64,000 nucleotides of DNA from an uncultured Chloroflexota bacterium (GCA_902791025.1 CADATZ010000016.1:1-64000), one strand, 5' to 3'; shown: positions 24,953 through 33,624, counted from the stretch's first letter. Made by a program: numbers and translations. Notes: a model not told the origin generated them from the letters alone.

Positions 24953-25252
24953 TTACTTTGCTCCTCTCTCCGTGACATAAATATCGGGAATATGGTTGGA
25001 AGAAAACGAGTTATAGGTCACCAGATAGCGGTCCTCGTTATAAGCCAGCATATAATTATCCCGCAGATATTGCAGATCGTCCGGGTAAGCCCCTTCCACA
25101 GCATAACAGTTGATCGCCGCGTCCTTGATGGACTGACGCACGATCTCGCTTTCGGCTGACTGATGGGAGTTTGAAATACGGTTGACAAGTACAACAGCAA
25201 GAACCAGCACCAGGACGGTCACCAATAATTTGATAATATCCTTAGGGTTCAT
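24953..25252 (-). CDS. small pilin-like protein
   Basis: A 99-residue protein with an N-terminal helix (IIKLLVTVLVLVLAVVLVNRI) and a short domain containing IKDAAINCYAVEGAYPDDLQ. A segment of the form A-x2-C/Y-Y-A-x-E-G-x-YP is typical of the alpha-beta loop of small type IV pilins and pseudopilins, as in GspG. It could be the major pilin-type subunit of this cluster. It lies 9 bases after the PilC-like gene. Confidence 0.65.
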   Translation of the reverse strand: MNPKDIIKLLVTVLVLVLAVVLVNRISNSHQSAESEIVRQSIKDAAINCYAVEGAYPDDLQYLRDNYMLAYNEDRYLVTYNSFSSNHIPDIYVTERGAK

Positions 25253-25261
25253 AGCTACCTC

Positions 25262-26311
25262 TTACAAACTGGAGAGGATTCCCGCCATCGGCAGGATCAC
25301 CGCGAGCAGCACCGCACCGATCACGATGGAAAGCAGCGCAACCAGCGTCGGTTCGATAATGGAAATCAGGCGGGTGATATCTTCCTCGACCTCTTCTTCA
25401 TACAGATTGGAAAGTTTACCAAGCACCTGATCATCACGGCCGGTAGCGGACCCCATCTTGATCATGCGGTCGTGCAGTTCATTGAAGATATGCGCTTCAT
25501 GAATAGCGTCGGCAAGGGATTTGCCTTCTTCCAGACCTTTGCGGATCCCCTTCACTTTTTCCGCTGCGTCGCGGTCTTTGATGACATGTTCCGTCATTTC
25601 CAAGGCTTCATCGGTCGGGAAACCGGAAGAAAGCATCATGGAAAGAACGCCGCTGACACGGGAAGCTGTCAGTTTTCTGTTGAGCTCAACGATCGGCGGG
25701 AAAATGTGCTGAAGGAAATCGAGTACCTTTTCGCGGTGTTTTGTCTGCAGCAGGATGATGATTACAACTGCCGCAATAACAAGCAGGACAACCAGAACCA
25801 TCACGATCCAACCGACGATTTCACCAAGCTTCATCAGCGTAGCACCGGACTCGTTCAGACCAACACCCATACCTTCCAAAACGCGGCGGAAAACCGGCAG
25901 AACGCGCCACAGCAGGATGAGCACGATCACAGCCAAAAGGACTGAAAGCAAAATCGGGTATGTCACTGCGCTGACAACGGAAGAGCGGATGCGGTCTTCC
26001 CGTGCGTAGTAGGATTCCAGACCGCGCATAATGGATTCCAGATGACCGGACCGCTCACCGATACCGACCATTTCCACCATATACTCAGGCCAGCGCTTGT
26101 CACCCTTCAGTGCTTCGTAAAGGGAACCGGTCGCGGTAACGCCTTCACTGGCTTTGCGGAACATTTCCGCGTTTTCACTGTCTTTATCCGCCCCGGCAAG
26201 GGTTTCCATTCCGTCATAAAGCGGCAAACCCGCTTCAAGGATCAATGCGACCTGGCCGCAAAAAATGCTCAGCTCAGACGGCGAAATTTTCTGATTCTTT
26301 TTTGTAAACAT
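25262..26311 (-). CDS. type II secretion/pilus inner-membrane platform protein (PilC/GspF family)
   Basis: A 349-residue protein with the duplicated T2SF domain. The first copy begins IFCGQVALILEAGLPLYDGM and the second RVSGVLSMMLSSGFPTDEAL. Three hydrophobic segments are present, near residues 115-140, 165-195 and at the C-terminus (VALLSIVIGAVLLAVILPMA). This family forms the membrane platform on which PilT/PilB-type ATPases act to build or retract pili. It is the second gene of the operon after a transglutaminase gene, 45 bases downstream. Confidence 0.9.
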   Translation of the reverse strand: MFTKKNQKISPSELSIFCGQVALILEAGLPLYDGMETLAGADKDSENAEMFRKASEGVTATGSLYEALKGDKRWPEYMVEMVGIGERSGHLESIMRGLESYYAREDRIRSSVVSAVTYPILLSVLLAVIVLILLWRVLPVFRRVLEGMGVGLNESGATLMKLGEIVGWIVMVLVVLLVIAAVVIIILLQTKHREKVLDFLQHIFPPIVELNRKLTASRVSGVLSMMLSSGFPTDEALEMTEHVIKDRDAAEKVKGIRKGLEEGKSLADAIHEAHIFNELHDRMIKMGSATGRDDQVLGKLSNLYEEEVEEDITRLISIIEPTLVALLSIVIGAVLLAVILPMAGILSSL

Positions 26312-26355
26312 TGATTGAATTCCTGTCCTTCCCGAATTTCAATTTGTCTTACCCG

Positions 26356-27237
26356 TCAATAATAACGTTCGACGGAATAGTCCTTTACTGCAGCAATTGC
26401 GTTGAGTGCGGCCGTTGGATCAAAGAAATACTCTTTCCCGTTGATCTCAGTCGTCGTCCATGCATGGTACTGCTTGTCCGCATAACCGATAATAAGGCGG
26501 CAGGGAATTCCCTGTGTCCTCAGCATACAGGCGAGGATCGCGGAAAGGTCCTGACAGACGCCCATCTTCTTTTCAAAACTGCCGTCAATATCCGGCAGCG
26601 CTCCCGCCTGAACGGTAACTGCTTTGACGTAGTCATAAAGAAAAGAGTTTTTCATATAATCGCAGAGAGTTTCATAGATTTGCAATTGATCGCTCATGCC
26701 TTCGCAAAGCTCTGCGGCTTTTGCAACTGCAGCGGAAAGAATCGAATAATCGACATATTGATTCGGATAATAAAAGGCGGCATCCTCCCGGTCCAGCTGT
26801 ACATCCAGCCCGAGATAGCCTGCCTGGGAATACTTTTTCCCGGATACATTTTCATAAAGGAGGATATCATAATGCCCGCTGCCAAGCTGGAGCGGGAAGA
26901 TATCATATTCTCCCTTGAGATCCATATCGTAAGTGAGGGTCACATCCCCCTTTTGCACACGCAGCTTCATCTTATGGTTGGTCGGCGCGCTGATAGCAGC
27001 AATGAAATACCCTTCCTTCGCGTTGCTCAGGTCCGCGACCAGCTTGCCGCTGGATTGTATGTTCCCGCTGGGTTCAGCCGGCCATTTTGCAACATCAGCT
27101 GCCTCTGCCGTATGTCCAAAACTAAAAATCGGAACCAAAAGAAATGTCAGGAGAAACAGCGCCATAACAATTTCTTTCCTCTTCGTCCGGATATTTTTGA
27201 TTATGTCTGGTAAATTCTGGTTGTAATTCATTCTCAT
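26356..27237 (-). CDS. exported transglutaminase-like protein
   Basis: A 293-residue protein with a basic N-terminus and a hydrophobic export segment (MALFLLTFLLVPIFSFGHTA). The C-terminal transglutaminase-like fold carries the catalytic triad: Cys in KKMGVCQDLSAIL, His in QYHAWTTTEI and Asp in EYFFDPTAAL. Such domains act as cysteine peptidases or crosslinking enzymes on the cell surface. It heads the pilus operon, so it may process or crosslink pilins. The start at 27237 leaves only a short leader after the promoter. An internal ATG at residue 25 is an alternative. Confidence 0.85.
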   Translation of the reverse strand: MRMNYNQNLPDIIKNIRTKRKEIVMALFLLTFLLVPIFSFGHTAEAADVAKWPAEPSGNIQSSGKLVADLSNAKEGYFIAAISAPTNHKMKLRVQKGDVTLTYDMDLKGEYDIFPLQLGSGHYDILLYENVSGKKYSQAGYLGLDVQLDREDAAFYYPNQYVDYSILSAAVAKAAELCEGMSDQLQIYETLCDYMKNSFLYDYVKAVTVQAGALPDIDGSFEKKMGVCQDLSAILACMLRTQGIPCRLIIGYADKQYHAWTTTEINGKEYFFDPTAALNAIAAVKDYSVERYY

Positions 27238-27260
27238 ATTCGCTTTGATACCTGTAAACC

Positions 27261-27290
27261 ATTATAGCACAAAATAGCCCGGCTATTCAA
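27261..27290 (-). promoter_or_regulatory. promoter of the pilus operon
   Basis: On the minus strand TTGAAT (27285-27290) and a perfect TATAAT (27261-27266) are separated by 18 bases. It sits 24 bases before the transglutaminase start, back to back with the promoter of the dehydrogenase gene. Confidence 0.7.
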
Positions 27291-27338
27291 AATGGTGTAT
27301 GATTCAGCATTCATACATATATTATCGGAGCAAGTACC

Positions 27339-27368
27339 TTGCCAGAAACAAATGAAATACGTTATAAT
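27339..27368 (+). promoter_or_regulatory. promoter of the PreA-like gene
   Basis: TTGCCA (27339-27344) and a perfect TATAAT (27363-27368) with an 18-base spacer precede a GGGAGGAG ribosome site (27388-27395) and the ATG at 27401. Confidence 0.7.
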
Positions 27369-27400
27369 TTAATAATAATAATCTCTCGGGAGGAGTAAAA

Positions 27401-28909
27401 ATGGTTACAGAATTCGAACAACTGATCAAACGCTCGGACATGATTCGATGCGCTTTGTGCAGTAATGCACCCTGCTCTGCCGCATGCCCTCACGCCGCGG
27501 ACCCTGCGAAAAAACTGCGCAGCCTCTGGTTTGACAATGAAAAGGGTGCTGCCCTTTCCCTTCCGGAAAAGTTTTTCTGCAGCAGATGTGCGGCTCCCTG
27601 TGAAAAAGCCTGTCTCCGCCCGGGTGAAGTACCAATCAAATCATTAATGGTACGTCTCCATAATGAGGTTCTTTCCGGAATGGAAAAAATCGAAATCAAT
27701 GAGGAAGCCCTGCTGAAAAGCGACATCTGCGGCATTCCGCTGGAAAATCCCTTCCTGCTGTCTTCCTCCGTTGTCGCCAGTACCTACGACATGTGCGCCC
27801 GGGCATTTGAAGCCGGCTGGGCCGGTGCGTCGTTCAAGACCATCTGCAATTTTGATATCCATGAAGCCTCTCCTCGTTTTTCCGCCATCACCGGAGACAA
27901 CGGCACCATTATCGGGTTCAAGAATATTGAGCAGCTTTCTGACCACAGTGTCATGGAAAACATGGAAATCTTCCAGGAGCTCAAGAAAAAATACCCCACA
28001 AAATTTATCCTTGCCTCTATCATGGGACGGAATGAACAGGAATGGGCTGATCTCGCGGGCATGTGTGAAGATAACGGCGCAGACGCTATCGAGCTGAACT
28101 TCTCCTGCCCAAACATGGCAGATGGAGGACTGGGCTCCGATATCGGCCAGATCCCGGAACTGGTGGAACAGCTGACAGCAAAAGCAAAAAGCGGCTGCTC
28201 CATTCCGGTACTCGCAAAACTGACGCCTAACGTGGCGTCTATGCTGCCGGCGGCTCACGCAGCCAGACGCGGCGGAGCGGATGGCATCGCTGCCATCAAC
28301 ACCATCAAAAGCATCATGGGCGTCAATCCGCATACCTATGTCTCCGCTCCCGCAGTACACGGCATGAGCGCCGTCGGAGGATACAGCGGAAATGCGGTCA
28401 AACCGATTGCACTGCGCTTTATTGATGAGATGGCCGCTGATCCGGAAATCGCAAAGCTGCACCTCAGCGGTATGGGGGGGATCGAGACCTGGCGCGACGC
28501 ACTGGAATTTATCCTGCTCGGCTGCACCTCCCTGCAGGTGACCACTGCCGTTATGCAGTACGGATACCGTATAGTCGAGGACCTGAGAGACGGCCTAAGC
28601 CGCTACCTTGCTGAAAAGGGATTCGGTAATATCCGCGAAGCGGTCGGACTTGGCGTTAATTCCGTAAACGCTTCAACAGATGTACTGGAACGCGATACGG
28701 TCCTCTTCCCGATATTCAATAAGAAGAAATGCATCGGCTGTGGCCGCTGTCAAATTGCCTGCTCGGATGGCGGACATCAGGCTATCTACCTGGATGAAGA
28801 ACGTATACCAAAACTGAATGGATTCCGCTGTGTCGGCTGCCATTTGTGCATGCTGGTCTGTCCGCAAGGCGCGATTTCCTCCGCCCGGAAGCGTATCACC
28901 AAATTCTGA
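27401..28909 (+). CDS. dihydropyrimidine/dihydroorotate dehydrogenase-like Fe-S flavoprotein (PreA family)
   Basis: A 502-residue cytoplasmic protein in three parts. Residues ~15-75 carry Cys-rich motifs CALCSNAPCSAACPHAADP and FFCSRCAAPCEKACLRPG, like the N-terminal Fe-S domain of PreT, GltD and mammalian DPD. Residues ~105-420 form a DHOD-type FMN barrel (LSSSVVASTYDMC, ELNFSCPNM, LAKLTPN, and GMGGIETWRDALE). Residues ~445-495 are a two-cluster ferredoxin domain (CIGCGRCQIAC and CVGCHLCMLVCP). PreA reduces uracil and thymine with electrons from PreT. Here the extra Fe-S domain is fused to the PreA side and no PreT lies adjacent, so the redox partner is unknown. The barrel motifs favour pyrimidine reduction. 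Confidence 0.85.
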   Translation: MVTEFEQLIKRSDMIRCALCSNAPCSAACPHAADPAKKLRSLWFDNEKGAALSLPEKFFCSRCAAPCEKACLRPGEVPIKSLMVRLHNEVLSGMEKIEINEEALLKSDICGIPLENPFLLSSSVVASTYDMCARAFEAGWAGASFKTICNFDIHEASPRFSAITGDNGTIIGFKNIEQLSDHSVMENMEIFQELKKKYPTKFILASIMGRNEQEWADLAGMCEDNGADAIELNFSCPNMADGGLGSDIGQIPELVEQLTAKAKSGCSIPVLAKLTPNVASMLPAAHAARRGGADGIAAINTIKSIMGVNPHTYVSAPAVHGMSAVGGYSGNAVKPIALRFIDEMAADPEIAKLHLSGMGGIETWRDALEFILLGCTSLQVTTAVMQYGYRIVEDLRDGLSRYLAEKGFGNIREAVGLGVNSVNASTDVLERDTVLFPIFNKKKCIGCGRCQIACSDGGHQAIYLDEERIPKLNGFRCVGCHLCMLVCPQGAISSARKRITKF

Positions 28910-28923
28910 GAAGGAGATCAACT

Positions 28924-29934
28924 GTGACCGAAAGAACAGAGGAAAGAAGATCTCTCCTGCCTCACCTGCCGGAAAGTTTTCTTCAGATGCTGAATGAGAG
29001 ACGGGCCGCGGCTGAAGCCGGGGCCCATGAAGAAGAGAAACGCTCCCACGCTGCGATTGCTGCGGAGAAGATCCTGAGAGCCGTGAATGACGGGCATCTT
29101 TCCTCTGTGAAAGGGAGTGAAGCTTTTCTCATGAAACGCGCGGAAGTAGAAGATGAGCCGCTGCCAAATTTTGTCACAAAACTGCTTCCAAAGGAAAATG
29201 GTGCGGTTATTGATTACCGGGGGATGCAGTTAGTGACCTTCGGTACCATCGCCGAGAGTAAATATACGGTCCTTTATATCCATGGCGGCGCATATACCGA
29301 AGAAATTCTGCCTTTCCATCTGAATTTTTGCGCCCATCTTGCGGAACGTCTGAATGCCTTTGTGCTAGTGCCGATCTATCCTCTCGCACCCAACCACATC
29401 TGGAAGGAAACCTATGATTTGCTGACTTCCCTTTATCGGGAAATGCTCGCTGAGATAAAGAATGAAATCACGATCATGGGAGATTCCGCCGGAGGTGGAT
29501 TAGCGATTGCTTTCTGCCAGTACCTGAAGACCATCGGTCTGCGGCAGCCGGACCATTTGATCGGACTTTCTCCCTGGGTGGATATCTGCATGGAAGACAC
29601 TGACTACGAACCCTACCGTCCTCTGGATCCTATGCTGGACGTGGCGGGACTACAGACTATCGCCAAAGCCTGGGCAGGAGGACTGGACCTGCGTGATCCA
29701 AAACTCAGCCCCATGTTCGGTAACAATCTTGGACTGCCAAAGACCCTGCTGATCACCGGCACAAGGGAGATTTTGTATCCCGATATCTGTAAATTTTATG
29801 AAAAAATGCGTTCCGACGGCTGTGACGTTGAACTGCTGATAGGCGAAGGAATGAACCACGTCTATCCCATTTACGGTCTGCCCGAATCCAAAGAAGCCGT
29901 TGCCCGCATTGACCGGGAAATCATCGGCAAATAA
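28924..29934 (+). CDS. alpha/beta hydrolase, HSL family
   Basis: A 336-residue cytoplasmic esterase/lipase. The oxyanion motif is YIHGGAYTEE, an HGGA variant of HGGG. The nucleophile is in IMGDSAGGGLAIAF, the acid in GTREILYPD and the base in GMNHVYPI, as in hormone-sensitive-lipase-type enzymes. The start is a GTG at 28924, with AAGGAG upstream and 14 bases after the PreA-like stop, so it is probably in the same operon. A helical N-terminal cap of about 90 residues precedes the core. The natural ester substrate is unknown. Confidence 0.85.
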   Translation: MTERTEERRSLLPHLPESFLQMLNERRAAAEAGAHEEEKRSHAAIAAEKILRAVNDGHLSSVKGSEAFLMKRAEVEDEPLPNFVTKLLPKENGAVIDYRGMQLVTFGTIAESKYTVLYIHGGAYTEEILPFHLNFCAHLAERLNAFVLVPIYPLAPNHIWKETYDLLTSLYREMLAEIKNEITIMGDSAGGGLAIAFCQYLKTIGLRQPDHLIGLSPWVDICMEDTDYEPYRPLDPMLDVAGLQTIAKAWAGGLDLRDPKLSPMFGNNLGLPKTLLITGTREILYPDICKFYEKMRSDGCDVELLIGEGMNHVYPIYGLPESKEAVARIDREIIGK

Positions 29935-30009
29935 TACGGCCTGGTCCCAAAGCAGACTGTACCCGATAGCGTTATTTTGTTATATAAAAAACAACAAACT
30001 TTGAATTTA

Positions 30010-30150
30010 GCATAGGGAATATAGAGATACGGATTAGGGAGTTAGGATTAGTTGAATATATCACTATTCCTTATCTTCTTATTCCTATTGCTTATTCATC
30101 ATGAACGATTCACTATGATTACCCCTGAATCCTGAATCCTGAACCCTGAT
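30010..30150. repeat. inverted pair of 7-bp repeat tracts before the SGNH gene
   Basis: A purine-form tract (GGATTAG, GGAGTTAGG, ATTAGTT at 30031-30052) faces a pyrimidine-form tract (CTATTCC, TTATCTT, CTTATTC, CTATTGC, TTATTCA at 30064-30099). A clean run of CCTGAAT, CCTGAAT and CCTGAAC follows (30123-30143). A TATAAT box directly follows at 30150-30155, only a few bases before the ATG at 30162. No gene lies between the arms. Like 5491-5648, this looks like an empty relative of the element around 19.4-19.9 kb. Confidence 0.6.
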
Positions 30151-30161
30151 ATAATAGAGCC

Positions 30162-31430
30162 ATGAAAGCCCTGATAAAAATCTTATCCGCCGCGGCATTT
30201 CTCGTTCTCTTCCTGCTCTGCGGGAAGGGATTTCATTATCTGCTTGTCGACGATACACAGTCCTATACACGACTGATGATGCACGAGTTTTACAATCAGA
30301 AAAATATTGATATTCTATTCGTCGGATCCTCACATTGCTATGGCGCACTGGATCCGGAAATTACCGACGAACTCTTTCAGGCGAACACCTTCAATGCCGG
30401 CAGCTCCCTGCAGGCACAGGACGCTTCTTTTGCCCTGATCCGGGAAGCTGTGGAACGCTATGATGTGAAGCATATTTATCTGGAAATGTATTACTTGATG
30501 CTCGCGAATGACAACTATCAGGACCGCGAACAGCTGACCGGTACCTACATCATCTCCGATTATATGCGGCCTTCCCTGAACAAGGTCCGCTTTCTGCTGG
30601 AGGCTTCCGCGCCAAAATATTATGTCAATTCTTTCATTCCCTCCCGGCGGAACTGGGAAAGGCTGCTGAACCCAGATGAGATCCGGGAGCTTCTTGCGAA
30701 AAAGGGAACTGAAGAATACCGGAATTACACTCCCTTCGCCGGATACCGGGCAAAGGGATTTGTGGCGAATCAGGACATGATCCCAAATGGCGTGCTGCTG
30801 GATACAGCCGGATTTGACGCCATTCATACCGAAAAGGCTTCTGCCGACTGGCTGAAGACGATCCGCGAGATCATTGCCTACTGTGAAAACAAGAATGTTC
30901 CTCTGACCCTTTTTTCCGCGCCGATGACGCTGTTCCAGACCGCCGGCGTCGGAAATTATGATGAATATATTGAACTGATCCGGAGCCTGACCACAGGAAC
31001 TGCCGCGGATTATGTAGATTTCAATCTCTGCCGGGAGGAATTTTTCGACCAGTCCCCGGATCTATTTTCTGACGCCGGGCATCTGAATGAAAAAGGGGCA
31101 GAAGCCTTCAGCAGGGTGTTTTCCGCTTATTTTACCGGGAAGATTTCAGCAGAGGAACTGTTTTATCCCTCGATGGCTGAAAAGCTTTCCGCGCACGGTC
31201 CGGAGATTTTGGGGCTGAGTTATTTGGATTCCGGCGACGGAATGCGGAAACTGAAAATCGTTTCCACCTTTCCGGAAGGGACTTTCTATACGGTTGAACT
31301 GACGGACAGGGATGGAAACGTGAAAAAACTGAAAGATAACAGTCCTGATTTCTATTTCGAGATCTCGCAGGAAGATCATGGCACTCTCCGCATTTATGCC
31401 GGAGACAGCATAACGGAGATGGAGGTGTAG
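30162..31430 (+). CDS. SGNH/DltD-like membrane-anchored protein
   Basis: A 422-residue protein with an N-terminal membrane anchor (LIKILSAAAFLVLFLLCGKG) and an external SGNH-hydrolase fold. The nucleophile block is FVGSSHCYGALDP (Ser near residue 60) and the Asp-x-x-His block is DAGHLNEKGAEAF (near residue 307). The order anchor, GSS block, DxxH matches DltD and AlgJ/AlgX-like partners of MBOAT O-acyltransferases. The next gene, 4 bases downstream, is an MBOAT, so the pair probably acylates an extracellular polymer. Only a weak AGAG lies before the ATG. Confidence 0.82.
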   Translation: MKALIKILSAAAFLVLFLLCGKGFHYLLVDDTQSYTRLMMHEFYNQKNIDILFVGSSHCYGALDPEITDELFQANTFNAGSSLQAQDASFALIREAVERYDVKHIYLEMYYLMLANDNYQDREQLTGTYIISDYMRPSLNKVRFLLEASAPKYYVNSFIPSRRNWERLLNPDEIRELLAKKGTEEYRNYTPFAGYRAKGFVANQDMIPNGVLLDTAGFDAIHTEKASADWLKTIREIIAYCENKNVPLTLFSAPMTLFQTAGVGNYDEYIELIRSLTTGTAADYVDFNLCREEFFDQSPDLFSDAGHLNEKGAEAFSRVFSAYFTGKISAEELFYPSMAEKLSAHGPEILGLSYLDSGDGMRKLKIVSTFPEGTFYTVELTDRDGNVKKLKDNSPDFYFEISQEDHGTLRIYAGDSITEMEV

Positions 31431-31434
31431 AGAT

Positions 31435-32943
31435 ATGGTTTTGAACTCACTCCGTTTTGCCGCATTCTTCTTTGCTTTCCTGATCGTGCTGCTTTTGCTG
31501 CCAAAAAGGGCACGAAAGATCTGGCTGTTTTTCGGGAATTGTTTGTTTTATCTGAGCTGGGTTTTTTCGGGACAATCGCCTTTGGCAACAGTCCCCTTTA
31601 TCATCGCCTTCTTTTTGCTGTTGTTTTCCGCTATGCTGGTCTGGTTTTGCGGAATCAATATCCGGGGAGCAAGAAGCAGGGAACAAGGATCAGGGAGCAG
31701 TGACAGGAAGTCAGCTGAAAGCAGCCATTCACACATTACTGAAAAACTTTTCCTGATTTTTCCCATTTTATGGAATGTCGGGATGTTGGTGTTTTTCAGA
31801 TATACGGGGCTGATCGGATCTTTGCTCAAAGGGTTGCGTGGTGGACTTCCAATTTCAGCGGGCGATATTCTGGTGCCGGTCGGTATCTCATTTTATACGC
31901 TGCGCTGTATCAGCTACATTGTTGACGTCAGGCGCGGAACCATCAACGCGGTAAGAAACCCACTGGATGTGATGCTGTATGTCGCTTTTTTTCCACAAAT
32001 CATCTCCGGTCCCATTGAACGTCCCGGGAAATTCTTCCGGGAGCTTGCTGCGTTTCAGAAAAAAAATCTGCGGAATTTTGAGGCAATTCGGGGTGGATTT
32101 CTCCTGTTTGTCTGGGGATTGTTTCAAAAGATCGTGCTGGCGGAGCGCCTTTCCGCGATTTCCGCACATTATTTCAATGATTTTACGGCTTTCGGATTTT
32201 GGGAGCTGTTGGTCGCCTCGCTTGCTTATACGCTGCAGATTTACTGTGATTTTGGCGGGTATTCCGACATGAGCCGAGGAATTGCCGTCATGATGGGTTT
32301 TGAAACGATGCGCAACTTCCGGCAGCCCTATCTGGCAAAGGGAATCAAAAGCTTCTGGCGCCGCTGGCATATCTCCCTGACGACCTGGCTGACAGATTAT
32401 GTCTATATTCCGCTGGGCGGAAGCCGAAAGGGTACGGTGCGTAAATATGCCAATATCATCATTGTCTTTCTGGTTTCCGGGTTATGGCATGGCAGCACGC
32501 TGAATTTTCTTTTCTGGGGACTGCTGCACGCGTTTTATCAAATACTGGAAGACCTGTGGAACCGAACCGGTCGGAAGCTGCCGGGTTGGCTGCTGTGGAT
32601 CATTACCTTTGCCGAGGTGAATTTTGCCTGGATCTTCTTCAATGCAGGAGGGCTGAACCGCGGGGTTCGGATTATTCGTCAAATGTTTTCCGGGTTTAGC
32701 TTTCCCGCTGTCTGGGATACCGGTCTTGTCCCGGGAAATCTGGTTGTGCTTGGGTTGGGGTTGGTTGTGCTTTTACTGGTGGATGTGCTGCACGAAAAAA
32801 AGGTCTCTGTTTTTCAAAAAGTTTTCACTCTTCCGCTGCCGCTGCGCTGGCTCATCCTCCTTTGTCTGTTCTGGACAGTGATCCTGCTGGGGGTCTACGG
32901 TGTCGGTTATGATACATCGGGGTTTATTTATGCTCAGTTTTAG
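31435..32943 (+). CDS. MBOAT O-acyltransferase (AlgI/DltB-like)
   Basis: A 502-residue multi-pass membrane enzyme. Family hallmarks are PVGISFYTLRCISYIVDV, GPIERPGKFFREL, RRWHISLTTWLTDYVYIPLG and the catalytic His in VSGLWHGSTLNFLFWG (about residues 345-360). It moves an acyl group through the membrane to an acceptor handled by the SGNH partner upstream. One oddity: residues ~80-96 (ARSREQGSGSSDRKSAE) are encoded by a stretch with exact 7-base periodicity (31673-31721), so an intergenic-type repeat appears to have been incorporated in a loop between helices without breaking the frame. No DltA or DltC homologue is nearby, so D-alanine is not assured as the cargo. Confidence 0.9.
   Translation: MVLNSLRFAAFFFAFLIVLLLLPKRARKIWLFFGNCLFYLSWVFSGQSPLATVPFIIAFFLLLFSAMLVWFCGINIRGARSREQGSGSSDRKSAESSHSHITEKLFLIFPILWNVGMLVFFRYTGLIGSLLKGLRGGLPISAGDILVPVGISFYTLRCISYIVDVRRGTINAVRNPLDVMLYVAFFPQIISGPIERPGKFFRELAAFQKKNLRNFEAIRGGFLLFVWGLFQKIVLAERLSAISAHYFNDFTAFGFWELLVASLAYTLQIYCDFGGYSDMSRGIAVMMGFETMRNFRQPYLAKGIKSFWRRWHISLTTWLTDYVYIPLGGSRKGTVRKYANIIIVFLVSGLWHGSTLNFLFWGLLHAFYQILEDLWNRTGRKLPGWLLWIITFAEVNFAWIFFNAGGLNRGVRIIRQMFSGFSFPAVWDTGLVPGNLVVLGLGLVVLLLVDVLHEKKVSVFQKVFTLPLPLRWLILLCLFWTVILLGVYGVGYDTSGFIYAQF
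31673..31721. repeat. 7-bp repeat tract inside the MBOAT coding region
   Basis: Seven units in exact register are GAAGCAG, GGAACAA, GGATCAG, GGAGCAG, TGACAGG, AAGTCAG and CTGAAAG. They resemble the intergenic tracts (for example GGTTCAG-like units at 333-392). They translate to a polar Ser/Gly/Arg-rich loop. Confidence 0.6.
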
Positions 32944-33162
32944 CCGTATTAACTCGTTATATACAGTCCCTGAAAATGTTTTTCCGTAACTTTGAAAAGT
33001 CTCAAAATTCGATTTGAGGTAGAATAGTATGTAATGGGAAATTTGATTTCTCAAGTATAAAAATATTCAGGTTTTACGCTTTTCAGCATCTCAGCCAAAC
33101 CTGAAAACCATAAGATGCAACTTTTATTTGGGCTGACTTCAGTCAGACAGAAAGGATTGGGA

Positions 33163-33483
33163 ATGGTCCACTTTTTATTGCAAAGCGCTCCTGAAGCGAC
33201 TGCGGAAGCTGCAACCGAACAGGTTGTTGAAGCCGTTATCAATGCTCACAATGAAGCTTTGTTCGGGCAGGCACTGCAGATCACCCTTATCGGGATGATC
33301 ATCCTGTTTGTCTCTCTCTTCATCCTCTGGGGCGTGATGGAGCTTTTGGTTCGTCTGGTCAAAGACGGTCCGAAAGATAAAGCCGAGGAAAAAGCCGAAG
33401 CTATCGAAACTGCGGACGCCGACGACGATGAGAAACTCAAAGCCGCTGCCGCCGCTGCCGCTTATGTCATCGCGAAAAAGTAA
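33163..33483 (+). CDS. sodium-pumping decarboxylase gamma subunit (OadG family)
   Basis: A 106-residue small membrane protein. One helix (ALQITLIGMIILFVSLFILW, about residues 35-54) is followed by a charged Lys/Glu/Asp region and an Ala-rich C-terminus. This is the usual layout of OadG, which anchors the decarboxylase complex. The ATG at 33163 with AAAGGA upstream is preferred; the frame is open to 33115. It is followed by the biotin carrier and beta subunit genes. The carboxyltransferase alpha subunit is not in the window. Confidence 0.78.
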   Translation: MVHFLLQSAPEATAEAATEQVVEAVINAHNEALFGQALQITLIGMIILFVSLFILWGVMELLVRLVKDGPKDKAEEKAEAIETADADDDEKLKAAAAAAAYVIAKK

Positions 33484-33500
33484 ATCCGCCGTGACAGATT

Positions 33501-33532
33501 TCAGGTGTTAGGTATTAGGAGTTAGATGTTAG
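33501..33532. repeat. 7-bp repeat tract between gamma and biotin-carrier genes
   Basis: CAGGTGT, TAGGTAT, TAGGAGT and TAGATGT follow in 7-base steps 18 bases after the gamma-subunit stop. Confidence 0.6.
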
Positions 33533-33624
33533 TTTCCGGATCGATGAACGTAATTTCCGGGTTCGGTAATAAAACATATAACAAAGCCTGAAAATTAGTT
33601 GCTAAAAAATAATTAGGAGAAGAA

